Source: Utricularia gibba (lineage: Eukaryota > Streptophyta > Magnoliopsida > Lamiales > Lentibulariaceae). Taken from it: DNA of 64,000 nt. The DNA is taken from contig NEEC01000016.1 of assembly GCA_002189035.1 (NCBI GenBank), forward strand, positions 2,565,001 to 2,629,000, written 5' to 3'. Below the pieces are notes generated by a model. The model did not search any database, was not told the DNA's origin, and worked only from the letters and a program-made list of their open reading frames with translations. Made by a program: the position numbers and the translations under genes. This document shows, in pieces, positions 42,961-55,500 of this stretch; positions within the stretch are counted from its first letter, which is position 1, and each line of letters opens with the position of its first letter.

Positions 42961-45265
42961 ACCCCTTGCTCAGCAGATTCAGTAAAATTCTCTAACACTT
43001 GGGCTTCCAACGGATCATATCCCATATTCATTCATACGAAATTGTGCAAGAATAATGTGACTTTGAGTTTGAACTAGATAGTAGGACGCTGATCGAAGAA
43101 TGGCCCATCGAGTCTCTAAAATTGGCCGTCCTCGCTCAACAAATGTGGGGTGCACGTGACATCTCAATTTCAACAAATGCATCATGATTTTCGTCGAGTG
43201 GGCCCATGAGCCCGTCCGAACCCGGGGCCCGGGCCAAGGGCCCCTCGAGAGCGCCCGCCTCAATACGAGGAGGTGTTCCTTCAAAAACCATATACGCGTC
43301 TCGTCACAACCCAACGTTAATAAATGCATCACTTTTTTTGGCGCGCTACTGCTGACTTTGGGCCCGAGTTCAGCACGACCTCCGGCCCGATCAGGGTGCC
43401 CCCCGAGAGCTCCTCCTTAAGTATAAAGTGTGTTGTTGAAAAAAACGGTGTGCGGTTCTCGTGACATCCTAACTTCAACAAATGCATCATGATTTTCGTC
43501 GAGTCGGACGGGACCGGGCTCCCGGGGCCCGGACGAGGCGCAGCGCCCGCTCCCCTCCCCCCAAAACTAGAAGGTGTTCCATGGAAAACCATTTAGGCGG
43601 CTCGTGACAACCCAAAGTTAATAAATGCATCACTTTCTTTGCCGGGCTACAATGACTTTACGCTCGAGCCTGGTACGACGTATGGGAAGATTCGAGTGCC
43701 CCCGAGAGCGTCTCCACAAGTATAAAGCGTGTTGTTGAAAAAACCGTGTTGGGTGCACGTGACATCCTAATTTCAACAAATGTGTCACGATTTTCGCCGA
43801 GTGGGACCAGAGTGGGCTCATCAGCCAGACCGAACCCGGGGCCCAAGCCAAGGGCCCCTCGAGAGCGCCCCCCACAAAACTGGATGGTGTTCCATGAAAA
43901 AAAATTAGGCGGCTCGTGATAACCCAACGCTAAGAAATGCATCCCTTTTTTCGCCGGGCTAAAACTGACTTTGGGCTCATGCCCGGCGCGACCCCCAGCC
44001 CGTGTGCATACGCAGCAGCACCACGAGGTCACATGGGCTTGGTTAATGCCCGCGTGCTCGAGCAGCAGCCACAAGGCCATACGGCCGTGGAAAAAAAGAA
44101 AAACAACCATAAAATACAATAAGCCAAAAATAAAAAATAAAATTGATAAACCCTTGGTTCGGTTCGGGCCCAATCAAAACCCGTAGGGTTTAACCCGTTC
44201 GGGTTGAACAGAAAGACAACCCCATGGGTCATGCAAACTGTAATACCCAGAATTTCATCGGGTTGGGTCCGAACCTGAATGGATCCAACCCAGGCCCATC
44301 CCTAATCATAATCATATGATATAGGTTTATTAAATTATAAATAATTGAAATACATTATTTATTAAACCGTAGGATAACTGTGAAAGCTTCATTGACTTAA
44401 TTATTACCATTTGATCCTCAGTTGTACTTTGGATGGAGTGTGTAGTTTTACTTTAGTCATTTTAATTAGCATTCGATCCTTGGTTATGATTCAAATCATA
44501 TTTGCTATTTTTTTACTTTAAATATTTTTATTATCATTCGATCCTTAAGTATAATGCGGATCGAGCGCGTATTTTTTATTTTAATATTTTTATTAGCATT
44601 CGAACGCTAGGTATGCTGCGGATCGAGCGTATATTTTTCACTTTCATATTTTTATTAGCCTTAGATCCTTAGGTATACTTTGGATCGAGTGCATATTCAT
44701 TTATTTTAAATCTTAATTAGCGTTCGACCGTTAGGACCAATTCAGAACGTGTATACATTACAATGCCATGCCGCACGGACGTGGTCTACGCGTAAACCAC
44801 GCCCGTGTCCACACGCTGCAGCACCACAAGGCCACACGGGCGTGGTTTACGCACAACCCACGCCCGTGTGCATACGCTGCAGCACCCCAAGGCCACACGG
44901 GCGTGGTTATACACTCAAGATCTGGAATCATTAAAGACCGAAAGGATCGATCATATCTTAGAATCGAATGCAAATAGAATCAAAATGATTGGAATCATAA
45001 CCAAGGATCGAATGCTAATTAAAATGATTAAAATAAAAATGCACACTCCATCCAAAGTATAACTAAGGGTTGAATGCTAATAAAATTAAAAACTAAGAAG
45101 CTTTCACATGTAGTATATGCTTTAATAACTAACGTATTTACGTTATTTATATTTTAATAAACATATATCACATGATTATAAAAATATTTTTTTTGTCATT
45201 GTAGAAAGCTCATCACGCCACGCACACCACCCTGGAGAGGTTTCAACAGCTGTTATGAACTCACA
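42961..45265 (+). repeat. array monomer 2, with damaged palindrome
   Basis: Has extra hairpin motifs as in monomer 1, but the right arm is rearranged after 44905: GGTTATACACTCAAGATC replaces the second half of the last motif and about two 62-bp units are missing. Confidence 0.88.
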
Positions 45266-47536
45266 ACCCCTTGCTCAGCAGATTCAGTAAAATTCTCTAA
45301 CACTTGGGCTTCCAACGGATCATATCCCATATTCATTCATACGAAATTGTGCAAGAATAATGTGACTTTGAGTTTGAACTAGATAGTAGGACGCTGATCG
45401 AAGAATGGCCATCGAGTCTCTAAAATTGGCCGTCCTCGCTCAACAAATGTGGGGTGCACGTGACATCTCAATTTCAACAAATGCATCATGATTTTCGTCG
45501 AGTGGGCCCATGAGCCCGTCCGAACCCGGGGCCCGGGCCAAGGGCCCCTCGAGAGCGCCCGCCTCAATACGAGGAGGTGTTCCTTCAAAAACCATATACG
45601 CGTCTCGTCACAACCCAACGTTAATAAATGCATCACTTTTTTTGGCGCGCTACTGCTGACTTTGGGCCCGAGTTCAGCACGACCTCCGGCCCGATCAGGG
45701 TGCCCCCCCGAGAGCTCCTCCTTAAGTATAAAGTGTGTTGTTGAAAAAAACGGTGTGCGGTTCTCGTGACATCCTAACTTCAACAAATGCATCACGATTT
45801 TCGTCGAGTCGGACGGGACCGGGCTCCCGGGGCCCGGACGAGGCGCAGCGCCCGCTCCCCTCCCCCCAAAACTAGAAGGTGTTCCATGGAAAACCATTTA
45901 GGCGGCTCGTGACAACCCAAAGTTAATAAATGCATCACTTTCTTTGCCGGGCTACAATGACTTTACGCTCGAGCCTGGTACGACGTATGGGAAGATTCGA
46001 GTGCCCCCCAAGAGCGTCTCCACAAGTATAAAGCGTGTTGTTGAAAAAACCGTGTTGGGTGCACGTGACATCCTAATTTCAACAAATGTGTCACGATTTT
46101 CGCCGAGTGGGACCAGAGTGGGCTCATCAGCCAGACCGAACCCGGGGCCCAAGCCAAGGGCCCCTCGAGAGCGCCCCCCCACAAAACTGGATGGTGTTCC
46201 ATGAAAAAAAATTAGGCGGCTCGTGATAACCCAACGCTAAGAAATGCATCCCTTTTTTCGCCGGGCTAAAACTGACTTTGGGCTCATGCCCGGCGCGACC
46301 CCCAGCCCGTGTGCATACGCAGCAGCACCACGAGGCCACATGGCTTGGTTAATGCCCGCGTGCTCGAGCAGCAGCCACAAGGCCATACGGCCGTGGAAAA
46401 AAAGAAAAACAACCATAAAATACAATAAGCCAAAAATAAAAAATAAAATTGATAAACCCTTGGTTCGGTTCGGGCCCAATCAAAACCCGTAGGGTTTAAC
46501 CCGTTCGGGTTGAACAGAAAGACAACCCCATGGGTCATGCAAACTGTAATACCCAGAATTTCATCGGGTTGGGTCCGAACCTGAATGGATCCAACCCAGG
46601 CCCATCCTAATCATAATCATATGATATAGGTTTATTAAATTATAAATAATTGAAATACATTATTTATTAAACCGTAGGATAACTGTGAAAGCTTCATTGA
46701 CTTAATTATTACCATTTGATCCTCAGTTGTACTTTGGATGGAGTGTGTATTTTTACTTTAGTCAATTTAATTAGCATTCGATCCTTGGTTATGATTCAGA
46801 TCATATTTGCTATTTTTTTACTTTAAATATTTTTATTATCATTCGATCCTTAAGTATAATGCGGATCGAGCGCGTATTTTTTATTTTAATATTTTTTATT
46901 AGCATTCGAACGTTAGGTATGCTGCGGATCGAGCGTATATTTTTCACTCTCATATTTTTATTAGCCTTAGATCCTTAGGTATACTTTGGATCGAGTGCAT
47001 ATTCATTTATTTTAAATCTTAATTAGCGTTCCACCGTTAGGAGCAATTTAGAACGTGTATACATTACAATGCCATGCCACACGGGCGTGGTTTACGCACA
47101 ACCCACGCCCGTGTGCCCTTGCAATGTAAACACGCTCCACATTGCTCCTAAGGATCGAGCGTTAACACAAGTTTCAAGTAAACCATCTCCACTCGATCCG
47201 AATCATGTCTAAAGACCGAAAGCCAATAAAAATATTAAAATAAAAAATATACGCTCGATCCGCATCATATCTTAGAATCGAATGCAAATAGAATCGTTCA
47301 AATAAAAATGTACACTCGATTGGAATCTTAACCAAGGATCGAATGCTAATTAAATGATTAAAATAAAAATGCACACTCCATCCAAAGTATAACTAAGGGT
47401 CGAATGCTAATAAAATTAAAAACTAAGAAACTTTCACATGTAGTATATGCTTTAATAACTAACGTATTTACATTATTTATATTTTAATAAACATATATCA
47501 CATGATTATAAAAATATTTTTTTTGTCATTGTAGAA

Positions 47537-47770
47537 AGCTCATCACGCCACGTACACCACCCTGGAGAGGTTTCAACAGCTGTTATGAACTCACAACCCC
47601 TTGCTCAGCAGATTCAGTAAAATTCTCTAACACTTGGGCTTCCAACGGATCATATCCCATATTCATTCATACGAAATTGTGCAAGAATAATGTGACTTTG
47701 AGTTTGAACTAGATAGTAGGACGCTGATCGAAGAATGGCCCATCGAGTCTCTAAAATTGGCCGTCCTCGC
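47537..47770 (+). repeat. array-specific 240-bp segment (reference monomer)
   Basis: From about TAGAAAGCTCATCACGCCAC to GGCCGTCCTCGC. Present in every monomer (first at about 40437-40675), absent from the two dispersed relatives. Base composition is moderate, unlike the AT-rich arms and GC-rich boxes beside it. On the - strand a short frame LEAQVLENFTESAEQGVVSS is readable, which could hint at a captured gene piece, but no family was recognised. Confidence 0.6.
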
Positions 47771-47787
47771 TCAACAAATGTGGGGTG

Positions 47788-48690
47788 CACGTGACATCCA
47801 ATTTCAACAAATGCATCATGATTTTCGTCGAGTGGGCCCATGAGCCCGTCCGAACCCGGGGCCCGGGCCAAGGGCCCCTCGAGAGCGCCCGCCTCAATAC
47901 GAGGAGGTGTTCCTTCAAAAACCATATACGCGTCTCGTCACAACCCAACGTTAATAAATGCATCACTTTTTTGGCGCGCTACTGCTGACTTTGGGCCCGA
48001 GTTCGGCACGACCTCGGCCCGATCAGGGTGCCCCCCCCGAGAGCTCCTCCTTAAGTATAAAGTGTGTTGTTGAAAAAAAACGGTGTGCGGTTCTCGTGAC
48101 ATCCTAACTTCAACAAATGCATCACGATTTTCGTCGAGTCGGACGGGACCGGGCTCCCGGGGCCCGGACGAGGCGCAGCGCCCGCTCCCCTCCCCCCAAA
48201 ACTAGAAGGTGTTCCATGGAAAACCATTTAGGCGGCTCGTGACAACCCAAAGTTAATAAATGCATCACTTTCTTTGCCGGGCTACAATGACTTTACGCTC
48301 GAGCCTGGTACGACGTATGGGAAGATTCGAGTGCCCCCGAGAGCGTCTCCACAAGTATAAAGCGTGTTGTTGAAAAAACCGTGTTGGGTGCACGTGACAT
48401 CCTAATTTCAACAAATGTGTCACGATTTTCGCCGAGTGGGACCAGAGTGGGCTCATCAGCCAGACCGAACCCGGGGCCCAAGCCAAGGGCCCCTCGAGAG
48501 CGCCCCCCCACAAAACTGGATGGTGTTCCATGAAAAAAAATTAGGCGGCTCGTGATAACCCAACGCTAAGAAATGCATCCCTTTTTTCGCCGGGCTAAAA
48601 CTGACTTTGGGCTCATGCCCGGCGCGACCCCCAGCCCGTGTGCATACGCAGCAGCACCACGAGGCCACATGAGCTTGGTTAATGCCCGCG
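47788..48690 (+). repeat. six related boxes about 150 bp apart (reference monomer)
   Basis: Boxes of the form C-CGTGACA-CC-AA-TT-AA-AAATGCATCA start at 47788, 47934, 48093, 48236, 48391 and 48549 (spacing 143-159). Odd boxes (TTCAACAAATG, then ATTTTCG-CGAGT) and even boxes (TTAATAAATGCATCAC or a variant, then GCCGGGCT) alternate, so the larger unit is about 305 bp, present three times. GC-rich runs with GGGCCC and CTCGAGAGCGCCC separate them. Confidence 0.85.
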
Positions 48691-48939
48691 TGCTCGAGCA
48701 GCAGCCACAAGGCCATACGGCCGTGGAAAAAAAGAAAAACAACCATAAAATACAATAAGCCAAAAATAAAAAATAAAATTGATAAACCCTTGGTTCGGTT
48801 CGGGCCCAATCAAAACCCGTAGGGTTTAACCCGTTCGGGTTGAACAGAAAGACAACCCCATGGGTCATGCAAACTGTAATACCCAGAATTTCATCGGGTT
48901 GGGTCCGAACCTGAATGGATCCAACCCAGGCCCATCCCT

Positions 48940-49850
48940 AATCATAATCATATGATATAGGTTTATTAAATTATAAATAATTGAAATACATTATTTATTA
49001 AACCGTAGGATAACTGTGAAAGCTTCATTGACTTAATTATTACCATTTGATCCTCAGTTGTACTTTGGATGGAGTGTGTATTTTTACTTTAGTCAATTTA
49101 ATTAGCATTCGATCCTTGGTTATGATTCAGATCATATTTGCTATTTTTTTACTTTAAATATTTTTATTATCATTCGATCCTTAAGTATAATGCGGATCGA
49201 GCGCGTATTTTTTATTTTAATATTTTTTATTAGCATTCGAACGTTAGGTATGCTGCGGATCGAGCGTATATTTTTCACTCTCATATTTTTATTAGCCTTA
49301 GATCCTTAGGTATACTTTGGATCGAGTGCATATTCATTTATTTTAAATCTTAATTAGCGTTCCACCGTTAGGAGCAATTTAGAACGTGTATACATTACAA
49401 TGCCATGCCACACGGGCGTGGTTTACGCACAACCCACGCCCGTGTGCCCTTGCAATGTAAACACGCTCCACATTGCTCCTAAGGATCGAGCGTTAACACA
49501 AGTTTCAAGTAAACCATCTCCACTCGATCCGAATCATGTCTAAAGACCGAAAGCCAATAAAAATATTAAAATAAAAAATATACGCTCGATCCGCATCATA
49601 TCTTAGAATCGAATGCAAATAGAATCGTTCAAATAAAAAATATACACTCGATTGGAATCTTAACCAAGGATCGAATGCTAATTAAATGATTAAAATAAAA
49701 ATGCACACTCCATCCAAAGTATAGCTAAGGGTCGAATGCTAATAAAATTAAAAACTAAGAAACTTTCACATGTAGTATATGCTTTAATAACTAACGTATT
49801 TACATTATTTATATTTTAATAAACATATATCACATGATTATAAAAATATT
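48940..49850. repeat. imperfect palindrome of about 0.9 kb (reference monomer)
   Basis: The left arm begins AATCATATGATATAGGTTT and the right arm ends with the near-complement AAACATATATCACATGATTA. In between, both arms align end to end by eye at roughly three quarters identity. Each arm is built of about five degenerate 62-bp units of the type CATTCGATCCTTAGGTAT followed by GATCGAG and an AT-rich half, in opposite orientation on the two sides. Confidence 0.85.
49409..49446. repeat. GC-rich hairpin at the palindrome apex (reference monomer)
   Basis: CACACGGGCGTGG and its exact complement CCACGCCCGTGTG flank a short loop containing TTTACGCACAA. One copy per monomer from monomer 3 onward; three in monomers 1 and 2. 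The same motif lies next to all three TGTAACACCCC LTRs elsewhere in the window. Confidence 0.85.
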
Positions 49851-49927
49851 TTTTTTGTCATTGTAGAAAGCTCATCACGCCACGTACACCACCCTGGAGA
49901 GGTTTCAACAGCTGTTATGAACTCACA

Positions 49928-52500
49928 ACCCCTTGCTCAGCAGATTCAGTAAAATTCTCTAACACTTGGGCTTCCAACGGATCATATCCCATATTCATTC
50001 ATACGAAATTGTGCAAGAATAATGTGACTTTGAGTTTGAACTAGATAGTAGGACGCTGATCGAAGAATGGCCCATCGAGTCTCTAAAATTGGCCGTCCTC
50101 GCTCAACAAATGTGGGGTGCACGTGACATCCCAATTTCAACAAATGCATCATGATTTTCGTCGAGTGGGCCCATGAGCCCGTCCGAACCCGGGGCCCGGG
50201 CCAAGGGCCCCTCGAGAGCGCCCGCCTCAATACGAGGAGGTGTTCCTTCAAAAACCATATACGCGTCTCGTCACAACCCAACGTTAATAAATGCATCACT
50301 TTTTTTGGCGCGCTACTGCTGACTTTGGGCCCGAGTTCGGCACGACCTCCGGCCGATCAGGGTGCCCCCCCGAGAGCTCCTCCTTAAGTATAAAGTGTGT
50401 TGTTGAAAAAAACGGTGTGCGGTTCTCGTGACATCCTAACTTCAACAAATGCATCACGATTTTCGTCGAGTCGGACGGGACCGGGCTCCCGGGGCCCGGA
50501 CGAGGCGCAGCGCCCGCTCCCCTCCCCCCCAAAACTAGAAGGTGTTCCATGGAAAACCATTTAGGCGGCTCGTGACAACCCAAAGTTAATAAATGCATCA
50601 CTTTCTTTGCCGGGCTACAATGACTTTACGCTCGAGCCTGGTACGACGTATGGGAAGATTCGAGTGCCCCCCGAGAGCGTCTCCACAAGTATAAAGCGTG
50701 TTGTTGAAAAAACCGTGTTGGGTGCACGTGACATCCTAATTTCAACAAATGTGTCACGATTTTCGCCGAGTGGGACCAGAGTGGGCTCATCAGCCAGACC
50801 GAACCCGGGGCCCAAGCCAAGGGCCCCTCGAGAGCGCCCCCCACAAAACTGGATGGTGTTCCATGAAAAAAAAATTAGGCGGCTCGTGATAACCCAACGC
50901 TAAGAAATGCATCCCTTTTTTCGCCGGGCTAAAACTGACTTTGGGCTCATGCCCGGCGCGACCCCCAGCCCGTGTGCATACGCAGCAGCACCACGAGGCC
51001 ACATGAGCTTGGTTAATGCCCGCGTGCTCGAGCAGCAGCCACAAGGCCATACGGCCGTGGAAAAAAAGAAAAACAACCATAAAATACAATAAGCCAAAAA
51101 TAAAAATAAAATTGATAAACCCTTGGTTCGGGCCCAAGAAATGCATCCAAACTTTTTTCGGGTTTCCGAACCCTAAAACTGACTTTGGGCTCATGCCCGG
51201 CGCGACCCCAGCCCGTGTGCATACGCAGCAGCACCACGAGGCCACATGTTGGTTAATGCCCGCGTGCTCGAGCAGCAGCCACAAGGCCATACGGCCGTGG
51301 AAAAAAGAAAAACAACCATAAAATACAATAAGCCAAAAATAAAAAATAAAATTGATAAACCCTTGGTTCGGTTCGGGCCCAATCAAAACCCGTAGGGTTT
51401 AACCCGTTCGGGTTGAACAGAAAGACAACCCCATGGGTCATGCAAACTGTAATACCCAGAATTTCATCGGGTTGGGTCCGAACCTGAATGGATCCAACCC
51501 AGGCCCATCTCTAATCATAATCATATGATATAGGTTTATTAAATTATAAATAATTGAAATACATTATTTATTAAACCGTAGGATAACTGTGAAAGCTTCT
51601 TTGACTTAATTATTACCATTTGATCCTCAGTTGTACTTTGGATGGAGTGTGTATTTTTACTTTAGTCAATTTAATTAGCATTCGATCCTTGGTTATGATT
51701 CAGATCATATTTGCTATTTTTTTACTTTAAATATTTTTATTATCATTCGATCCTTAAGTATAATGCGGATCGAGCGCGTATTTTTTATTTTAATATTTTT
51801 TATTAGCATTCGAACGTTAGGTATGCTGCGGATCGAGCGTATATTTTTCACTCTCATATTTTATTAGCCTTAGATCCTTAGGTATACTTTGGATCGAGTG
51901 CATATTCATTTATTTTAAATCTTAATTAGCGTTCCACCGTTAGGAGCAATTTAGAACGTGTATACATTACAATGCCATGCCACACGGGCGTGGTTTACGC
52001 ACAACCCACGCCCGTGTGCCCTTGCAATGTAAACACGCTCCACATTGCTCCTAAGGATCGAGCGTTAACACAAGTTTCAAGTAAACCATCTCCACTCGAT
52101 CCGAATCATGTCTAAAGACCGAAAGCCAATAAAAATATTAAAATAAAAAATATACGCTCGATCCGCATCATATCTTAGAATCGAATGCAAATAGAATCGT
52201 TCAAATAAAAAATATACACTCGATTGGAATCTTAACCAAGGATCGAATGCTAATTAAAATGATTAAAATAAAAATGCACACTCCATCCAAAGTATAACTA
52301 AGGGTCGAATGCTAATAAAATTAAAAACTAAGAAACTTTCACATGTAGTATATGCTTTAATAACTAACGTATTTACATTATTTATATTTTAATAAACATA
52401 TATCACATGATTATAAAAATATTTTTTTTGTCATTGTAGAAAGCTCATCACGCCACGCACACCACCCTGGAGAGGTTTCAACAGCTGTTATGAACTCACA
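49928..52500 (+). repeat. array monomer 5, with internal duplication
   Basis: About 240 bp longer than the norm. The interval at about 50903-51130 (GAAATGCATCC, CCCGGCGCGACCCC, hairpin-like GCAGCAGCACCACG, GGCCATACGGCCGTGG) is repeated at about 51137-51370, with altered sequence at the junction (AAACTTTTTTCGGGTTTCCG). Confidence 0.9.
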
Positions 52501-55500
52501 ACCCCTTGCTCAGCAGATTCAGTAAAATTCTCTAACACTTGGGCTTCCAACGGATCATATCCCATATTCATTCATACGAAATTGTGCAAGAATAATGTGA
52601 CTTTGAGTTTGAACTAGATAGTAGGACGCTGATCGAAGAATGGCCCATCGAGTCTCTAAAATTGGCCGTCCTCGCTCAACAAATGTGGGGTGCACGTGAC
52701 ATCCCAATTTCAACAAATGCATCATGATTTTCGTCGAGTGGGCCCATGAGCCCGTCCGAACCCGGGGCCCGGGCCAAGGGCCCCTCGAGAGCGCCCGCCT
52801 CAATACGAGGAGGTGTTCCTTCAAAAACCATATACGCGTCTCGTCACAACCCAACGTTAATAAATGCATCACTTTTTTTGGCGCGCTACTGCTGACTTTG
52901 GGCCTGAGTTCGGCACGACCTCCGGCTCGATCAGGGTGCCCCACCGAGAGCTCCTCCTTAAGTATAAAGTGTGTTGTTGAAAAAAACCGTGTGCGGTTCT
53001 CGTGACATCCTAACTTCAACAAATGCATCACGATTTTCGTCGAGTCGGACGGGACCGGGCTCCCGGGGCCCGGACGAGGCGCAGCGCCCGCTCCCCTCCC
53101 CCCAAAACTAGAAGGTGTTCCATGGAAAACCATTTAGGCGGCTCGTGACAACCCAAAGTTAATAAATGCATCACTTTCTTTGCCGGGCTACAATGACTTT
53201 ACGCTCGAGCCTGGTACGACGTATGGGAAGATTCGAGTGCCCCCCGAGAGCGTCTCCACAAGTATAAAGCGTGTTGTTGAAAAAACCGTGTTGGGTGCAC
53301 GTGACATCCTAATTTCAACAAATGTGTCACGATTTTCGCCGAGTGGGACCAGAGTGGGCTCATCAGCCAGACCGAACCCGGGGCCCAAGCCAAGGGCCCC
53401 TCGAGAGCGCCCCCCCACAAAACTAGATGGTGTTCCACGAAAAAAAATTAGGCGGCTCGTGATAACCCAACGCTAAGAAATGCATCCCTTTTTTCGCCGG
53501 GCTAAAACTGACTTTGGGCTCATGCCCGGCGCGACCCCCAGCCCGTGTGCATACGCAGCAGCACCACGAGGCCACATGGGCTTGGTTAATGCCCGCGTGC
53601 TCGAGCAGCAGCCACAAGGCCATACGGCCGTGGAAAAAAAGAAAACAACCATAAAATACAATAAGCCAAAATAAAAAAATAAAATTGATAAACCCTTGGT
53701 TCGGTTCGGGCCCAATCAAAACCCGTAGGGTTTAACCCGTTCGGGTTGAACAGAAAGACAACCCCATGGGTCATGCAAACTGTAATACCCAGAATTTCAT
53801 CGGGTTGGGTCCGAACCTGAATGGATCCAACCCAGGCCCATCTCTAATCATAATCATATGATATAGGTTTATTAAATTATAAATAATTGAAATACATTAT
53901 TTATTAAACCGTAGGATAACTGTGAAAGCTTCTTTGACTTAATTATTACCATTTGATCCTCAGTTGTACTTTGGATGGAGTGTGTATTTTTACTTTAGTC
54001 AATTTAATTAGCATTCGATCCTTGGTTATGATTCAGATCATATTTGCTATTTTTTTACTTTAAATATTTTTATTATCATTCGATCCTTAAGTATAATGCG
54101 GATCGAGCGCGTATTTTTTATTTTAATATTTTTTATTAGCATTCGAACGTTAGGTATGCTGCGGATCGAGCGTATATTTTTCACTCTCATATTTTTATTA
54201 GCCTTAGATCCTTAGGTATACTTTGGATCGAGTGCATATTCATTTATTTTAAATCTTAATTAGCGTTCCACCGTTAGGAGCAATTTAGAACGTGTATACA
54301 TTACAATGCCATGCCACACGGGCGTGGTTTACGCACAACCCACGCCCGTGTGCCCTTGCAATGTAAACACGCTCCACATTGCTCCTAAGGATCGAGCGTT
54401 AACACAAGTTTCAAGTAAACCATCTCCACTCGATCCGAATCATGTCTAAAGACCGAAAGCCAATAAAAATATTAAAATAAAAAATATACGCTCGATCCGC
54501 ATCATATCTTAGAATCGAATGCAAATAGAATCGTTCAAATAAAAAATATACACTCGATTGGAATCTTAACCAAGGATCGAATGCTAATTAAAATGATTAA
54601 AATAAAATGCACACTCCATCCAAAGTATAACTAAGGGTCGAATGCTAATAAAATTAAAAACTAAGAAACTTTCACATGTAGTATATGCTTTAATAACTAA
54701 CGTATTTACATTATTTATATTTTAATAAACATATATCACATGATTATAAAAATATTTTTTTTGTCATTGTAGAAAGCTCATCACGCCACGCACACCACCC
54801 TGGAGAGGTTTCAACAGCTGTTATGAACTCACAACCCCTTGCTCAGCAGATTCAGTAAAATTCTCTAACACTTGGGCTTCCAACGGATCATATCCATATT
54901 CATTCATACGAAATTGTGCAAGAATAATGTGACTTTGAGTTTGAACTAGATAGTAGGACGCTGATCGAAGAATGGCCCATCGAGTCTCTAAAATTGGCCG
55001 TCCTCGCTCAACAAATGTGGGGTGCACGTGACATCCCAATTTCAACAAATGCATCATGATTTTCGTCGAGTGGGCCCATGAGCCCGTCCGAACCCGGGGC
55101 CCGGGCCAAGGGCCCCTCGAGAGCGCCCGCCTCAATACGAGGAGGTGTTCCTTCAAAAACCATATACGCGTCTCGTCACAACCCAACGTTAATAAATGCA
55201 TCACTTTTTTTGGCGCGCTACTGCTGACTTTGGGCCTGAGTTCGGCACGACCTCCGGCTCGATCAGGGTGCCCGAGAGCTCCTCCTTAAGTATAAAGTGT
55301 GTTGTTGAAAAAAACCGTGTGCGGTTCTCGTGACATCCTAACTTCAACAAATGCATCACGATTTTCGTCGAGTCGGACGGGACCGGGCTCCCGGGGCCCG
55401 GACGAGGCGCAGCGCGCTCCCCCCCCCAAAACTAGAAGGTGTTCCATGGAAAACCATTTAGGCGGCTCGTGACAACCCAAAGTTAATAAATGCATCACTT

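Noticed and set aside
48815-48850. Telomere-like motif (GTAGGGTTTAACCCGTTCGGG) in each monomer
   Set aside because: Only a single degenerate AGGGTTT per monomer; no tandem TTTAGGG run.
48890-48930. TGTAATACCC in each monomer as an LTR start
   Set aside because: It resembles the TGTAACACCC LTR start, but no matching TG...CA partner end or target duplication was found, so the monomer cannot be called an LTR.
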